Shown: positions 60,118 to 60,368 of the stretch, piece by piece
How the letters are laid out: every line of letters begins with the position of its first letter
Numbering within the stretch: the first letter of the stretch is position 1
Assembly (NCBI GenBank): GCA_934658705.1
Contig: CAKUHP010000005.1
Coordinates: forward strand, 1 to 60,368
Direction of reading: 5' to 3'
Source of the DNA: an uncultured Collinsella sp.
Lineage (GTDB): Bacteria; Actinomycetota; Coriobacteriia; Coriobacteriales; Coriobacteriaceae
Length of the DNA: 60,368 bases
The notes under the pieces: generated by a model
Seen by the model: the letters and a program-made list of their open reading frames with translations, nothing else
What the model was told of the DNA's origin: nothing
The model's database searches: none
Made by a program: the position numbers and the translations under genes

Positions 60118-60212
60118 CTAATTTGGGACGGGGCTATTTTAGCTACCCCGGCTGTAAAAGCGAACGGTTTGGTTGTTTCTCGGCTGGGTAGCTAAAATAG
60201 CCCCGTCCCAAA
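60112..60212. repeat. Intergenic inverted repeat, family D (REP-like pair)
   Basis: Perfect 27-bp arms, 60122-60148 and 60186-60212, each TTTGGGACGGGGC toward the outside. The left unit extends to 60112, where GGGTAGCTAA pairs with TTAGCTACCC, leaving GGGACGGGGCTA in the loop. It begins inside the last codons of cca. Confidence 0.9.
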
Positions 60213-60281
60213 AGAATTGCCCCTGTCTACCTGCGGTTTCCATAACCTGCCGACATTTTTTGGCGAATTTGGAATTTCTTC

Positions 60282-60310
60282 TTGCGCTTGGGTTTTTTGT
60301 CCCGTAATAT
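60282..60310 (+). promoter_or_regulatory. Promoter of the tRNA-Glu gene
   Basis: TTGCGC (60282-60287), a 17-bp spacer and TAATAT (60305-60310), 35 bp before the tRNA start. Confidence 0.65.
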
Positions 60311-60344
60311 ATGTCCTCGCAGCACGGCAGTGCAGATGTCATGT

Positions 60345-60368
60345 GGCCCGTTCGTCTAGCGGTTTAGG
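60345..60368 (+). tRNA. tRNA-Glu, 5' part only
   Basis: GGCCCGTTCGTCTAGCGGTT plus four more bases is the acceptor stem and D-arm start of a bacterial tRNA-Glu. The anticodon lies outside the window, so the identity rests on the acceptor and D-arm pattern. Confidence 0.75.

Noticed and set aside
1..60368. CRISPR array
   Set aside because: No regularly spaced direct repeats were seen; all repeats found are inverted pairs.

Overview
The window is a high-GC chromosomal segment of an actinobacterium, most likely a gut Coriobacteriia such as Collinsella. I infer this from codon use, frequent GTG and TTG starts, and Gram-positive-style gene blocks (fakA-recG-rsmD-coaD, rpmF-plsX-acpP-rnc-smc-ftsY-ffh, aroK-aroB-pepP-efp-nusB) combined with a PTS. 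No sequence search was run. Nearly all genes are on the + strand. The exceptions are a DUF134/NifX protein, a corrinoid adenosyltransferase, a glycerol-dehydrogenase-like protein, a small membrane protein and an RpiR regulator. I see no prophage, CRISPR array or intact insertion sequence.

Layout. 1-14.5 kb: fatty-acid kinase (5' end missing), RecG, RsmD, CoaD, a coiled-coil protein, YceD, L32, PlsX, ACP, RNase III, SMC, FtsY and Ffh, which together cover phospholipid synthesis, ribosome biogenesis, chromosome organisation and SRP targeting. 14.5-24 kb: the DUF134/NifX gene with a nested pair of operator-like palindromes, ThyA-DHFR, an RNA methyltransferase, a MATE exporter, the corrinoid adenosyltransferase, FtsH, a DUF523 protein and a GldA-like enzyme. 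24-36.7 kb: an ileS T-box and ileS, LspA, RluD, a membrane glycosyltransferase, a minimal prepilin peptidase, a dGTPase, RarA, and a stress-sigma block (DUF948, RsbW-like, sigma factor, AI-2E transporter). 36.7-50.4 kb: AlaRS, RuvX, MltG, a YqeG phosphatase, AroK, a degenerate AroB, PepP, EF-P, Asp23, NusB, XseB, TlyA, NadK and RecN. 50.6-60.4 kb: RpiR regulator, fructose PTS (FruA), HPr, EI, two tandem PfkB kinases, the CCA-adding enzyme, and the first 24 nt of a tRNA-Glu cut by the window end.

The most unusual content lies between the genes. At least eight long inverted repeats occupy the gaps. They fall into several sequence families but share one architecture: a stem, often starting GTAG and ending CTAC, around a loop-proximal GGGAC motif (GGGACATGCC, GGGACGGGGC, GGGGACAGG, GGGACTG). 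Several are head-to-head pairs, as in bacterial REP/BIME elements mobilised by RAYT transposases, but no such transposase is in the window. Other points worth checking are an AroB homologue that appears to have lost all its zinc ligands, an RsbW-like protein without ATP-binding motifs beside a stress sigma factor, and an internal Shine-Dalgarno/ATG that could make a separate NifX-domain protein from the DUF134 gene.
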